Assembly: GCA_947480055.1 (NCBI GenBank)
Contig: CANKBX010000008.1
Location: forward strand, 1-33,009
DNA length: 33,009 nt
DNA from: Planctomycetaceae bacterium
GTDB lineage: Bacteria > Planctomycetota > Phycisphaerae > Phycisphaerales > SM1A02
Direction: 5' to 3'
In this document: positions 8,472 through 15,289 of the stretch, piece by piece
Numbering within the stretch: position 1 is the first letter of the stretch
How the letters are laid out: every line of letters begins with the position of its first letter
Program-made: the position numbers and the translations under genes
The notes under the pieces: generated by a model
What the model was told of the DNA's origin: nothing
Seen by the model: only the letters and a program-made list of their open reading frames with translations
The model's database searches: none

Positions 8472-8792
8472 TTATTTCCACCAACGAACGCTGAAAGCAA
8501 GAAACATTGCCCCGCTCGCCATGGCAAATGGTTTCTCCCAACCTTGTGGCCATTCAATTGGTGCCAAGGGATTGAGCAAAACCAAAAGTGCCGCAAATAT
8601 GCCGCACCAAAGTGGGCTTTGATTGCGCGCGGCCAAAAACGCGCTGATTCCAGCAATGCAACAGCAGGTTGGACGCAGCCAGCTATCGGCGTCGGAGATC
8701 CAGACTTGGGTCAAAATGCCAAATTGATACGCGCCGATTGCAAGCAACCACGCGCCAGCGATTGCATTCACGATTAGCCACCATCGAGTCAT
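8472..8792 (-). CDS. Small integral membrane protein (DUF6804-like)
   Basis: 106 residues, almost wholly hydrophobic, with about four membrane segments (WLLIVNAIAGAWLLAIGAYQ-like start, the CCCIAGISAFLAA segment, IFAALLVLLNPLAPI, and FAMASGAMFLAFSV). The NPLAPIEWPxxWEKP turn before the last helix resembles small membrane proteins such as the DUF6804 group; this is a recollection, not a search. A run of three cysteines (CCC) sits at the start of the second helix. Convergent with the FG-GAP gene and divergent from the agmatine-type cluster. Function unknown. Confidence 0.6.
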   Translation of the reverse strand: MTRWWLIVNAIAGAWLLAIGAYQFGILTQVWISDADSWLRPTCCCIAGISAFLAARNQSPLWCGIFAALLVLLNPLAPIEWPQGWEKPFAMASGAMFLAFSVRWWK

Positions 8793-8836
8793 ATTTGCAT
8801 ATCGGTCAAACTCTGGCTCTGGCTACACTCGCAACC

Positions 8837-8853
8837 ATCACGGCATCCGTGAT
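8837..8853 (+). promoter_or_regulatory. Perfect inverted repeat just before the agmatine-type cluster
   Basis: ATCACGG-CAT-CCGTGAT ends five bases before the ATG at 8859, where a ribosome binding site would be expected and none is seen. As DNA it could be an operator; as RNA a 7-bp hairpin covering the translation start region. A possible -10 (TACACT, 8825-8830) lies just upstream. Function inferred only. Confidence 0.35.
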
Positions 8854-8858
8854 TCGCA

Positions 8859-9077
8859 ATGTCAAATAAAATAAAGATCGCCCTATTGCAGCACGCAGCG
8901 CCTCCGAGCGAGCCGAGTGATTCTGTCTTGAAACGTGGCGAGCAAATAGCGGGCGAGGCCAAATCGAGTGGCGCTAGAATTATTCGCACGCAAAAATTGT
9001 TCACGGGTTCTTATTTTCGCCCAGTGGATGCGCGCGGCGGTATCACGCAACTCTTTCGAGATGGTGCCGAGCGATGA
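8859..9077 (+). pseudogene. Truncated N-carbamoylputrescine amidase (AguB-like) fragment
   Basis: 72 residues whose first ~52 read like the start of a nitrilase-superfamily AguB: KIKIALLQHAA, a helix, GARIIRTQKLFTGSYF, matching the family's KVALIQM...GAQIVLLQELFxxxYF. A functional AguB is about 290 residues, so three quarters, including the catalytic Lys and Cys, are missing. At the LQELF position the catalytic Glu is read as Lys. The last ~18 residues do not fit the family. The stop overlaps the start of the next gene as ATGA, so this small frame may still be translated and couple translation of its neighbour. AguB normally completes agmatine-to-putrescine conversion after AguA, so the adjacency to an AguA-like gene supports the assignment. 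Alternative: a short unrelated protein. Confidence 0.55.
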
Positions 9078-10096
9078 AAGTGGATCCAATTGGTCCAATA
9101 GATTTGCAGCAGTCCGCGGCGAGCCAAGGATTTTCAATGCCCGCGCAATGGGCGCCATTGGAATCCGTTTGGTTGGCGCGTCCGCGCAATGAAGAGACGT
9201 GGCCCGGGTGTTTGGAAGCGGCGCAAGCCGAGTGGGATGCGTGGCGCGCGTCCATGGAAACAGTGGCGCGCGTGCGAACCACGGATGAATTGGGCATTGC
9301 AACCAGCGCTTGGATTCGTGAATTTGGTCCGGTCTTTGTCAAGAACAAAGCGGGTCAGGTCGCGGCGCATTCATTTGTGTTCAATGGTTGGGGTGGCAAG
9401 CGCCAGGTCGGCTCGCTTGAGAACGCGGTGTCAGACGCGCTGCAAAAAGATTTGGGGATTCCAATGTGGCCCCATCAATGTGTGTTGCAAGGCAGCAGCA
9501 TTGACAGCAACGGCGCGGGTACTTTGCTGACCACGCGCCAGTGCTTGGAAAATAAAAATCGCAATTCAGAATCTGGCGCCGCCGGCATTGAGCAAGTTCT
9601 GCGCGATGCGCTTGGAATCACAAATATTATTTGGCTTCCTGGTGGCATCGAAGGCGATGTCACCGACTGCCATGTGGACAATGTCACGCGATTTGTTCGT
9701 CGCGATGCGATTGCCGCTGTGCGGACCACCCAGGATCACCCTGATTACGCCAAGCTTGAGGCGAATTGGAAAGTGTTGCAGGATGCGCGCGACGAGCAAC
9801 GGCAAAAGTTTGAATTGCTCGAGTTGCCCGCGCCAAAACCTTTGCACTATGAATTTCCATCGGATCGATTTGGTCCAGGCGGTCGACGAATATTGCCGGC
9901 GAGCCACGCCAATTTTATTTTCGCCAACGGAGTGATTTTTGTCCCGGCGTTTGGCGGAGCGAGCGACGAGGTCGCATGCCGCATGTTGGAAAATGCCACA
10001 GGTTTTCGCGCACAACCCATCATGGCCAAGGCGTTGGTTGTTGGTCTTGGAAGTTTGCATAGTTTCAGTTGCCAGCAACCGCAAGCCAAGCAATGA
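9074..10096 (+). CDS. Agmatine-deiminase-family protein with altered active site
   Basis: 340-residue protein of the AguA / Porphyromonas-type arginine deiminase family (pentein fold). Family blocks are plain: MPAQWAPLESVWLARP 22-37, FNGWGGK 103-109, GTLLTTRQCLEN 149-160, WLPGGIEGD 187-195, ILPASHANFIFANGVIFVP 273-291, LHSFSCQQP 328-336. AguA catalysis needs Asp (WxRDxGP), His and Asp (GHVD) and a Cys (GGGxxHCITQQ). Here His200 and Asp202 remain, but the first Asp is Glu83 (WIREFGP), EGGSID is QGSSID (139-144), and the nucleophile is Ser330, with a Cys three residues later (Cys333). Agmatine deiminase activity is therefore doubtful: a pseudoenzyme, an altered catalyst or a decaying gene that has kept its frame. 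ATGA overlaps couple it to the fragment before and the exporter after. Confidence 0.8.
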   Translation: MKVDPIGPIDLQQSAASQGFSMPAQWAPLESVWLARPRNEETWPGCLEAAQAEWDAWRASMETVARVRTTDELGIATSAWIREFGPVFVKNKAGQVAAHSFVFNGWGGKRQVGSLENAVSDALQKDLGIPMWPHQCVLQGSSIDSNGAGTLLTTRQCLENKNRNSESGAAGIEQVLRDALGITNIIWLPGGIEGDVTDCHVDNVTRFVRRDAIAAVRTTQDHPDYAKLEANWKVLQDARDEQRQKFELLELPAPKPLHYEFPSDRFGPGGRRILPASHANFIFANGVIFVPAFGGASDEVACRMLENATGFRAQPIMAKALVVGLGSLHSFSCQQPQAKQ

Positions 10097-11340
10097 CCCA
10101 GGGTTTGATACGAGTCGATGAGCCGAAGCCGTCCACGGACAACAAGGCCGACGCGGAAATTTTTTTGGTGGAGTGCGCAAGAACGTTGCATCTCTATGGC
10201 GCGCCCGCGCATGTTCTGGAGGCGGAGTTGGTGCGCACAGGTTCGCGCCTTGGGCTCGCCGTGCAAATCTTTAGCCTTCCAACGTATCTCGCTATTTCGG
10301 TTGGACCGCTTGATCGCCAGCGCACATTTCATTTGCGGGTTGATCCAGGATCCATTCAACTCAGTAGCCGCGATGAAATGCATGTGATTCAGCGCCAGGT
10401 TCTTGAGGGCGATATCACTTGCGCCCAGGGAACACGCGCCTTTCGTGAATTGCATTTGCGTCCCAATGATTTTGGATTGCTGTGGCAAATGCTGGCGTAC
10501 GGATTGTCCGCCGCGGCCGCCGCGCGGTTTTTCTCCGGTGGCATCCGTGAAATTGTGGCCAGCGCGATTTTGGGAATGATCATTGGAACTATGGTTGTTC
10601 TATTGAACATGCGAAGGGACCGCGCCGCGGTCACCGAGTTCATCGCGGGAATTTTAGCCACCATGGGCGCGTGGATGATCGCGTGGATCGTTCCGCCAAT
10701 AGGCACAAACATTGTTGTGCTTGCCAGCATTGTGTCGCTGCTGCCGGGGTACACGCTCACCACATCGCTGACCGAAGTGGCCACGCGCAATTTAGCCAGC
10801 GGCGGAAGTAGATTTGTTGGCGCCGCCATGACGTTGTTGGCGCTTGGATTTGGCGTGGCGATTGGCGACAAAATTCTCGAGCATTTGCCCGCCATTCAAA
10901 ACATTGTCAGCGAACCGCTGCTGCCTTGGACCATTCTTCCCGCCGCATTTTCAATCGCATTGGCCATGTTGATTTTGCTTCAAGCAAAAATTAGAGATAG
11001 TTTTATTATTTTGTGCGCGGTGTTGTTGGGTTTATACGGCGCACGATTTGGCGCGGTGTTGGTTGGCCCGCAACTTGGTGTGTGCATTGGCGCGTTTCTT
11101 GTGAGTTTAACTGGAAATATTTTCAGCCATGTCACAAAGCGTTCACCCAACATGGTGATCGCGCCTGGCTTGATTCCATTGGTGCCAGGTTCGTTGGGAA
11201 TGCGCGGAGCGTCGGCCTTGTTTCACAATGACGCGGCAAGCGGAGCGAGTTGGGCCATTGCGGCGCTTGTTGTCGCTGGATCGTTAGTCGCAGGACTTTT
11301 GGCGGCCAACGTGTTTGTTCCGCCGCGGCGAACAGCGTAA
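10093..11340 (+). CDS. ThrE-family amino-acid exporter (threonine/serine type)
   Basis: 415-residue membrane protein with the ThrE layout: a soluble N-terminal part with the LHLYGAPAHVLEAEL and FSLPTYLAISV motifs (residues ~25-75), then about ten hydrophobic helices. The first half (to ~260) corresponds to the DUF1212 unit and includes GYTLTTSLTEVATRNLASGGSRFVGA; the second half is the ThrE_2-like unit ending in VIAPGLIPLVPGSLGMRGA. Known members export L-threonine or L-serine by proton antiport. The ATG at 10093 is chosen because it overlaps the upstream stop as ATGA, indicating translational coupling; an in-frame upstream GTG/ATG would lie inside the previous gene. Co-translation with an AguA-like protein is unusual for this family, so a different amino acid or amine substrate is possible. 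Confidence 0.85.
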   Translation: MTQGLIRVDEPKPSTDNKADAEIFLVECARTLHLYGAPAHVLEAELVRTGSRLGLAVQIFSLPTYLAISVGPLDRQRTFHLRVDPGSIQLSSRDEMHVIQRQVLEGDITCAQGTRAFRELHLRPNDFGLLWQMLAYGLSAAAAARFFSGGIREIVASAILGMIIGTMVVLLNMRRDRAAVTEFIAGILATMGAWMIAWIVPPIGTNIVVLASIVSLLPGYTLTTSLTEVATRNLASGGSRFVGAAMTLLALGFGVAIGDKILEHLPAIQNIVSEPLLPWTILPAAFSIALAMLILLQAKIRDSFIILCAVLLGLYGARFGAVLVGPQLGVCIGAFLVSLTGNIFSHVTKRSPNMVIAPGLIPLVPGSLGMRGASALFHNDAASGASWAIAALVVAGSLVAGLLAANVFVPPRRTA

Positions 11341-11403
11341 CTCAAGCGTGAACGAGTTCGCGCGCCCTGGAAAAATATTTTTTCATAACTCGCACAAGCG
11401 AAA

Positions 11404-12417
11404 TTAAATTTTTGCGTGCGTGTTCAAAACCAATTCAAGACGCCGCCTTGATTGCGCCAGTCGATCTTGTGAAATGCGGCCACTGGCAATGGCCCGCGAA
11501 AGACCATCAATCGCCTGGATTTGCGCGGGCAGATTTTTGCATACAAGAAGTATGTCGCATCCAGCCTCCACGGCACGCACGGCGGCGTCGCCAATTTCAA
11601 AGCGATCGGCGACGGCTTTCATTTCCAAATCATCGGTCAAAATCAATCCATCAAATCCAAGCGCGCCGCGCAGCAACCCCGTGATCACTTGCGCGCTGAG
11701 TGTTCCGGGCACGTGTGGATCGATGGCTTCAAATACAACATGCGCCGACATGATGGCCGCGATATTGGCCTTGATTGCCGCGCGAAATGGAACAAATTCA
11801 AGTTGCTCCAAGCGCGTGAGTGGGTGGGGCAGTTTTGGCAAATCAAAATGGCTGTCAACATCGGTGTCGCCATGGCCAGGAAAATGTTTCCCGCACGCCG
11901 CCACGCCACAAGCCTGCATTGCTTGCACGCACGCCGCGCCAAGTTGCGCCACAATATTCGCGTCACGGCTCAATGATCGATCGCCAATCACGGGGTTCTT
12001 AGGATTGCTATCCACATCAAGCACTGGAGCCAAGTTCATATTCACGCCGCATGCGCGCAACGCCAACGCAGTTTCGCGGGTCCACTTCGCAACCGCTTGT
12101 ACGCCTTCGTGACCCAAGTCGCGCGCGGCGGGTTGATCTGGAAACGGCGCGCCGCAAAACCGCTGCACGCGACCGCCTTCTTGATCAACGCTGATCAACA
12201 CGGGCCCTTGTGCCGCGTTGCGAATGGTCGCACTGAGGCGCGTAAGTTGCGCACTGTCGCGGTAATTGCGCGCGAACAGAATGACGTTGCGTACACCGCC
12301 CGCGAGCAATGCAGCCTCTTGCTCAAGCAATTCAGTGCCGGCGATTCCAATACAAAGAAGTTCGCATGCCTCGCGTCGAGTTTTCACGGCCTGGGATTGA
12401 ACTATGTCGCTCTTCAC
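11404..12417 (-). CDS. nagZ: Beta-N-acetylhexosaminidase NagZ (GH3)
   Basis: Cytoplasmic-type glycosidase of peptidoglycan recycling, releasing GlcNAc from GlcNAc-anhydroMur peptides. 337 residues with the GH3 marks: ISVDQEGGRVQRF 75-87, NMNLAPVLDVDSNPKNPVIGDRS 126-148, KHFPGHGDTDVDSH 177-190 (the Asp-His general acid/base dyad of NagZ enzymes), and TDDLEM 261-266 with the nucleophile Asp262. No signal peptide. It starts with GTG at 12417, preceded by AAAGG nine bases upstream. It lies 200 bases downstream of the protease gene on the same strand; the gap between them shows no convincing gene. All catalytic residues are present. Confidence 0.93.
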   Translation of the reverse strand: MKSDIVQSQAVKTRREACELLCIGIAGTELLEQEAALLAGGVRNVILFARNYRDSAQLTRLSATIRNAAQGPVLISVDQEGGRVQRFCGAPFPDQPAARDLGHEGVQAVAKWTRETALALRACGVNMNLAPVLDVDSNPKNPVIGDRSLSRDANIVAQLGAACVQAMQACGVAACGKHFPGHGDTDVDSHFDLPKLPHPLTRLEQLEFVPFRAAIKANIAAIMSAHVVFEAIDPHVPGTLSAQVITGLLRGALGFDGLILTDDLEMKAVADRFEIGDAAVRAVEAGCDILLVCKNLPAQIQAIDGLSRAIASGRISQDRLAQSRRRLELVLNTHAKI

Positions 12418-12618
12418 GACGTCACCTTTAATTTACAAGGCACGAACAAACGTGCAGCGCATGGATTGAAGATCATGTCTATGAACACGCCTTTATCTTC
12501 GCCGAAATTCAAATTGCGTGCGAGGCTATTTCGGCGTGCGACAAAATTGCTGTGGCGCACGCAAAGACATTCCATCAAACTGCTTGGCGCATCAGCCATT
12601 CAGGATCCAAGCGTGAAT

Positions 12619-14778
12619 TTATTCAGGAAGAAGCAACAACCACAATCCAAGGTCGGTGGAATTGGTTGTGCCATCGTTATCAAGATCGGTGATCCCGCCT
12701 TGACCAAAGCGAGTCAGCATCACGCCAAGATCGGCCGCATTGATTGCAAAGTCATTGTTGAAATCGCCTTGCGGACCGCACCACCCCAAGCCGTCGTCCG
12801 CAAGCAAGCGAACGCCATCAACACCCGCCTCAACAACGCTATCGCCCGTAGTGTCGCTTGCGATAAAGCGAACGCGTAGTTGGTTGGTGGCGTTGACAAA
12901 GTCTTGCACGGCAATCTGTCGGCTCACCCATCCTGCATTCGTTCCATCGGATTCAACCGTCTCCACATCAACCCAATTCAGTCCGTTGTCATCCGACAAT
13001 TGCACTTTCATCACGGCTTGCGTTGGCAAAGTTGTGGACTTGTTCACGGCCCATCTTGAGTAACTTAAATAAGGCGTGAACGCATTTGTGGCGTCAAGCA
13101 TGGGACTTGTCAGCGTCACGTTTCCAGCGCCCACACTGTTGCCTTCGATGTTTCCTGTGACAAAGCATTTACCACTGCCATCCGAGTCGACTAATGGATC
13201 GCCATTGAAGCCACCCGCATTTGGCGCGGCGCGAGTCCACAGACCCGTGGTGGTTCCCGAAGAACTTGTGGTCCATGATTGATCGGTTTCAAATGAGTCG
13301 GACCACAGCACAAGGTTGATAGATGTGGCCACGGCGGCATACCACTGTTGCGGCAGCGCGGATGGAGAAGTGCAAAGTCCGCCAGTTGAGCCAATTCTTG
13401 CTGAGAAGCCAAAGAGAACGCGCGAGCCGCAGGTGAACGCTGGCGTGGTGAATGTGTATGTGTTTCCAGAAACAAGAACACCGCTGATGGATGAAGTGGT
13501 GCTGGCGTTCTCGTATTTCCAAATCATTTTTGGCAGGGCCGCGGCGCTGCTCGAAGATGTGAATGTCACCGCAATTTGATCACCACCAGCCGTGCTGAAT
13601 TGTGTTGGCAATCCATTTGGATACGTGAATGCGATTGATTTGCAAGCGCCCTTTGGATTGGCGATGGCGTTTTGAATCGCGGTTAAGTTGTAACTGGTTC
13701 CAGAGTTGTATCCACCACTTGTGGTGCAACCACCGTTGGTGTGAATACCAACTGCAACGCCTAAGCCTTCAACAATAATTGGAGAGCCCGAATTGCCTCC
13801 GGTTGTGTCGACGGTGTATCGCAGTGTGGTTCCTGAGTTGCTGGTGAACGCACCGGTATGTGTTTGATTGGTCTGGCTTGCGGTGCCTGTGTCTACGCCA
13901 AAGCCGGTGATGCGGATAGTTTTTCCGCTGGCCGCTGGCGGGGCCGCCAAGGTGAAAGCGGCTTGTTGTTTTTGAAACGGCGTGAGTCCGGTGTTTGAAT
14001 TTGGAAACACTCCAAAGTAGCACCAATCATTGCCAATTCCACCGTTGGAATATTGAACGCTTGTGGTGTCGATTGCATATTGATCTTCTGGCGGCGGATT
14101 CACGATTGTTCCGGAGCTTTGCGAAAGCGGCACATTGAATTGAGCCACGGAGAAAGTAGTTCCGGGGCAGTGACCCGCGGTAAGAAACATGTGATTTGTG
14201 TCGTTGATCATCCAGCCAGTGCAACCGACCGAGGTGATTCTGCAAACACGCGGATCAAGCGATGCGATTCGATCGTCGGTGTTGCCGCATTGGGATTTGC
14301 TGATCACAATGTCTTCGCCCACTTGCGTGCTCTTGATGGAAATACTGCTGCTGGAATTATTCTTGCCCGAGATCAACTCAATGATCACCATGTCGCCATT
14401 GAAGTAGGCGCTGGTGTTGTGCCACTGCGCCAAACTTTGCGCGTTGAGAATTTGCTCCGCGCCATCAAATAAACTTGTGATGCGAATGTAGCTATCTGTT
14501 TCAGTGTCGTTGGCGGCCAAGGCCAATGTGGAATCATCGCTAAATTCAAGGCGAAGCCAATTTGCATTTGGCGCTTGAACCATGGAGTACCACGCGAGAG
14601 TTTCCTCAGCGGGCGAGCTTTGCTGAATTCCAGACGAGGCATCAATGGCGACATCCGACCAAATCAAGGGGGCGTCTATCTCTGTCTCTGTGTGAACCCT
14701 GCCAGCTTGCGCAAATGAACACAGCATGGCTGGTAAAGCCACAAGACCAGCAATGAATGAACCAGGGGTCAAATGCAT
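12619..14778 (-). CDS. Secreted trypsin-like serine protease with dockerin repeats
   Basis: 719-residue exported protease. Signal peptide 1-25 (core IAGLVALPAMLCSFAQA). Residues ~35-160 resemble a pre-peptidase beta domain. The S1 triad is visible: LTAGHC with His203, NDWCYF with Asp251, and GGNSGSP with Ser330; two Cys pairs flank them. Residues ~380-485 form an Ig-like module and ~490-660 a jelly-roll-like module (WSDSFETDQSW...VEAGVDGVRLL) of the kind seen after secreted proteases. The C-terminus (671-719) holds two dockerin-like Ca2+ loops, DFNNDFAINAADLG and DLDNDGTTNSTDLG, which in planctomycetes often end surface or secreted proteins. A -35-like TTGACC and an inverted repeat lie upstream. 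Role in degrading external or surface proteins inferred; complete and intact. Confidence 0.88.
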   Translation of the reverse strand: MHLTPGSFIAGLVALPAMLCSFAQAGRVHTETEIDAPLIWSDVAIDASSGIQQSSPAEETLAWYSMVQAPNANWLRLEFSDDSTLALAANDTETDSYIRITSLFDGAEQILNAQSLAQWHNTSAYFNGDMVIIELISGKNNSSSSISIKSTQVGEDIVISKSQCGNTDDRIASLDPRVCRITSVGCTGWMINDTNHMFLTAGHCPGTTFSVAQFNVPLSQSSGTIVNPPPEDQYAIDTTSVQYSNGGIGNDWCYFGVFPNSNTGLTPFQKQQAAFTLAAPPAASGKTIRITGFGVDTGTASQTNQTHTGAFTSNSGTTLRYTVDTTGGNSGSPIIVEGLGVAVGIHTNGGCTTSGGYNSGTSYNLTAIQNAIANPKGACKSIAFTYPNGLPTQFSTAGGDQIAVTFTSSSSAAALPKMIWKYENASTTSSISGVLVSGNTYTFTTPAFTCGSRVLFGFSARIGSTGGLCTSPSALPQQWYAAVATSINLVLWSDSFETDQSWTTSSSGTTTGLWTRAAPNAGGFNGDPLVDSDGSGKCFVTGNIEGNSVGAGNVTLTSPMLDATNAFTPYLSYSRWAVNKSTTLPTQAVMKVQLSDDNGLNWVDVETVESDGTNAGWVSRQIAVQDFVNATNQLRVRFIASDTTGDSVVEAGVDGVRLLADDGLGWCGPQGDFNNDFAINAADLGVMLTRFGQGGITDLDNDGTTNSTDLGLWLLLLPE

Positions 14779-14839
14779 AAATTTCTTTTCAGCATGAAAA
14801 ACTTAGAACGAAGGATCGCAACCTACATGCTTCACAATA

Positions 14840-14860
14840 GACCTAGATTTCATAGGTCAA
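14840..14860 (-). promoter_or_regulatory. Inverted repeat overlapping a -35-like box upstream of the protease
   Basis: GACCTA (14840-14845) and TAGGTC (14853-14858) form a perfect 6-bp inverted repeat with a seven-base spacer. On the minus strand TTGACC (14860-14855) overlaps one arm and resembles a -35 box, with TATTGT 15 bases further on as a poor -10. Plausible operator for the protease gene, unproven. Confidence 0.3.
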
Positions 14861-14995
14861 AATGAAATTTTGAAATGATGTTGAAATACCGGCAATATTG
14901 TCTTATAACTTCACTCTTTTTGGCAGTCTAAGTCGCATTTTGCTTGAAAGGGCCCACAGTCCAAAGGCGTTTCCGATCCATTTGACTGGGTTCAG

Positions 14996-15289
14996 TTGAG
15001 CCAGAAAAGTCGCATAGCGCGCTGGCACATAGGCAAGGGCAAAGTCAACAAGATGGATTTCATTTTGACCGCCAACATTCAATCTAGCGACGCATGGGTT
15101 GGTGGCTCCATGCAAACTTTGTGCATCGTTGAAATGAATTTGAAAGACAACAGCACGGTGTGGACAGATGAAGAGCCCCGCATAGGCGAGATCGCGACTC
15201 GGTTGGTGTTTGAGCGCATCAGGTTAGCATTGGTGCTGATTGGATTTTTGTCCACTTCATTTATCTTGGTGAGAACGCAATGTCCATAG
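14996..15289 (+). pseudogene. LpoB-like lipoprotein C-terminal fragment
   Basis: Open frame of up to 97 residues with a core (from the Met at 15053) reading MDFILTANIQSS...QTLCIVEMNLKDNSTVWTDEEP. This matches the C-terminal strand pattern of LpoB-type penicillin-binding-protein activators (DYVLxGxIxSI...Y.V.L.LxDLxTxxIVWxDEKxI). A full LpoB-like protein has a lipoprotein signal and ~100 more residues before this point; upstream the frame meets a stop at 14945 and shows no signal. After the match the tail turns hydrophobic and unrelated and runs ten bases into the kinase gene. I read it as a remnant of a deleted lipoprotein gene. Alternatively it could be a small real protein started at 15053. 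The remainder of 14779-15279 contains only A/T-rich sequence. Confidence 0.45.

Noticed and set aside
12414-12599. 61-codon frame between the protease and nagZ, overlapping the nagZ start as GTGA
   Set aside because: No Shine-Dalgarno, no domain-like composition and no recognisable similarity; the overlap could be chance.
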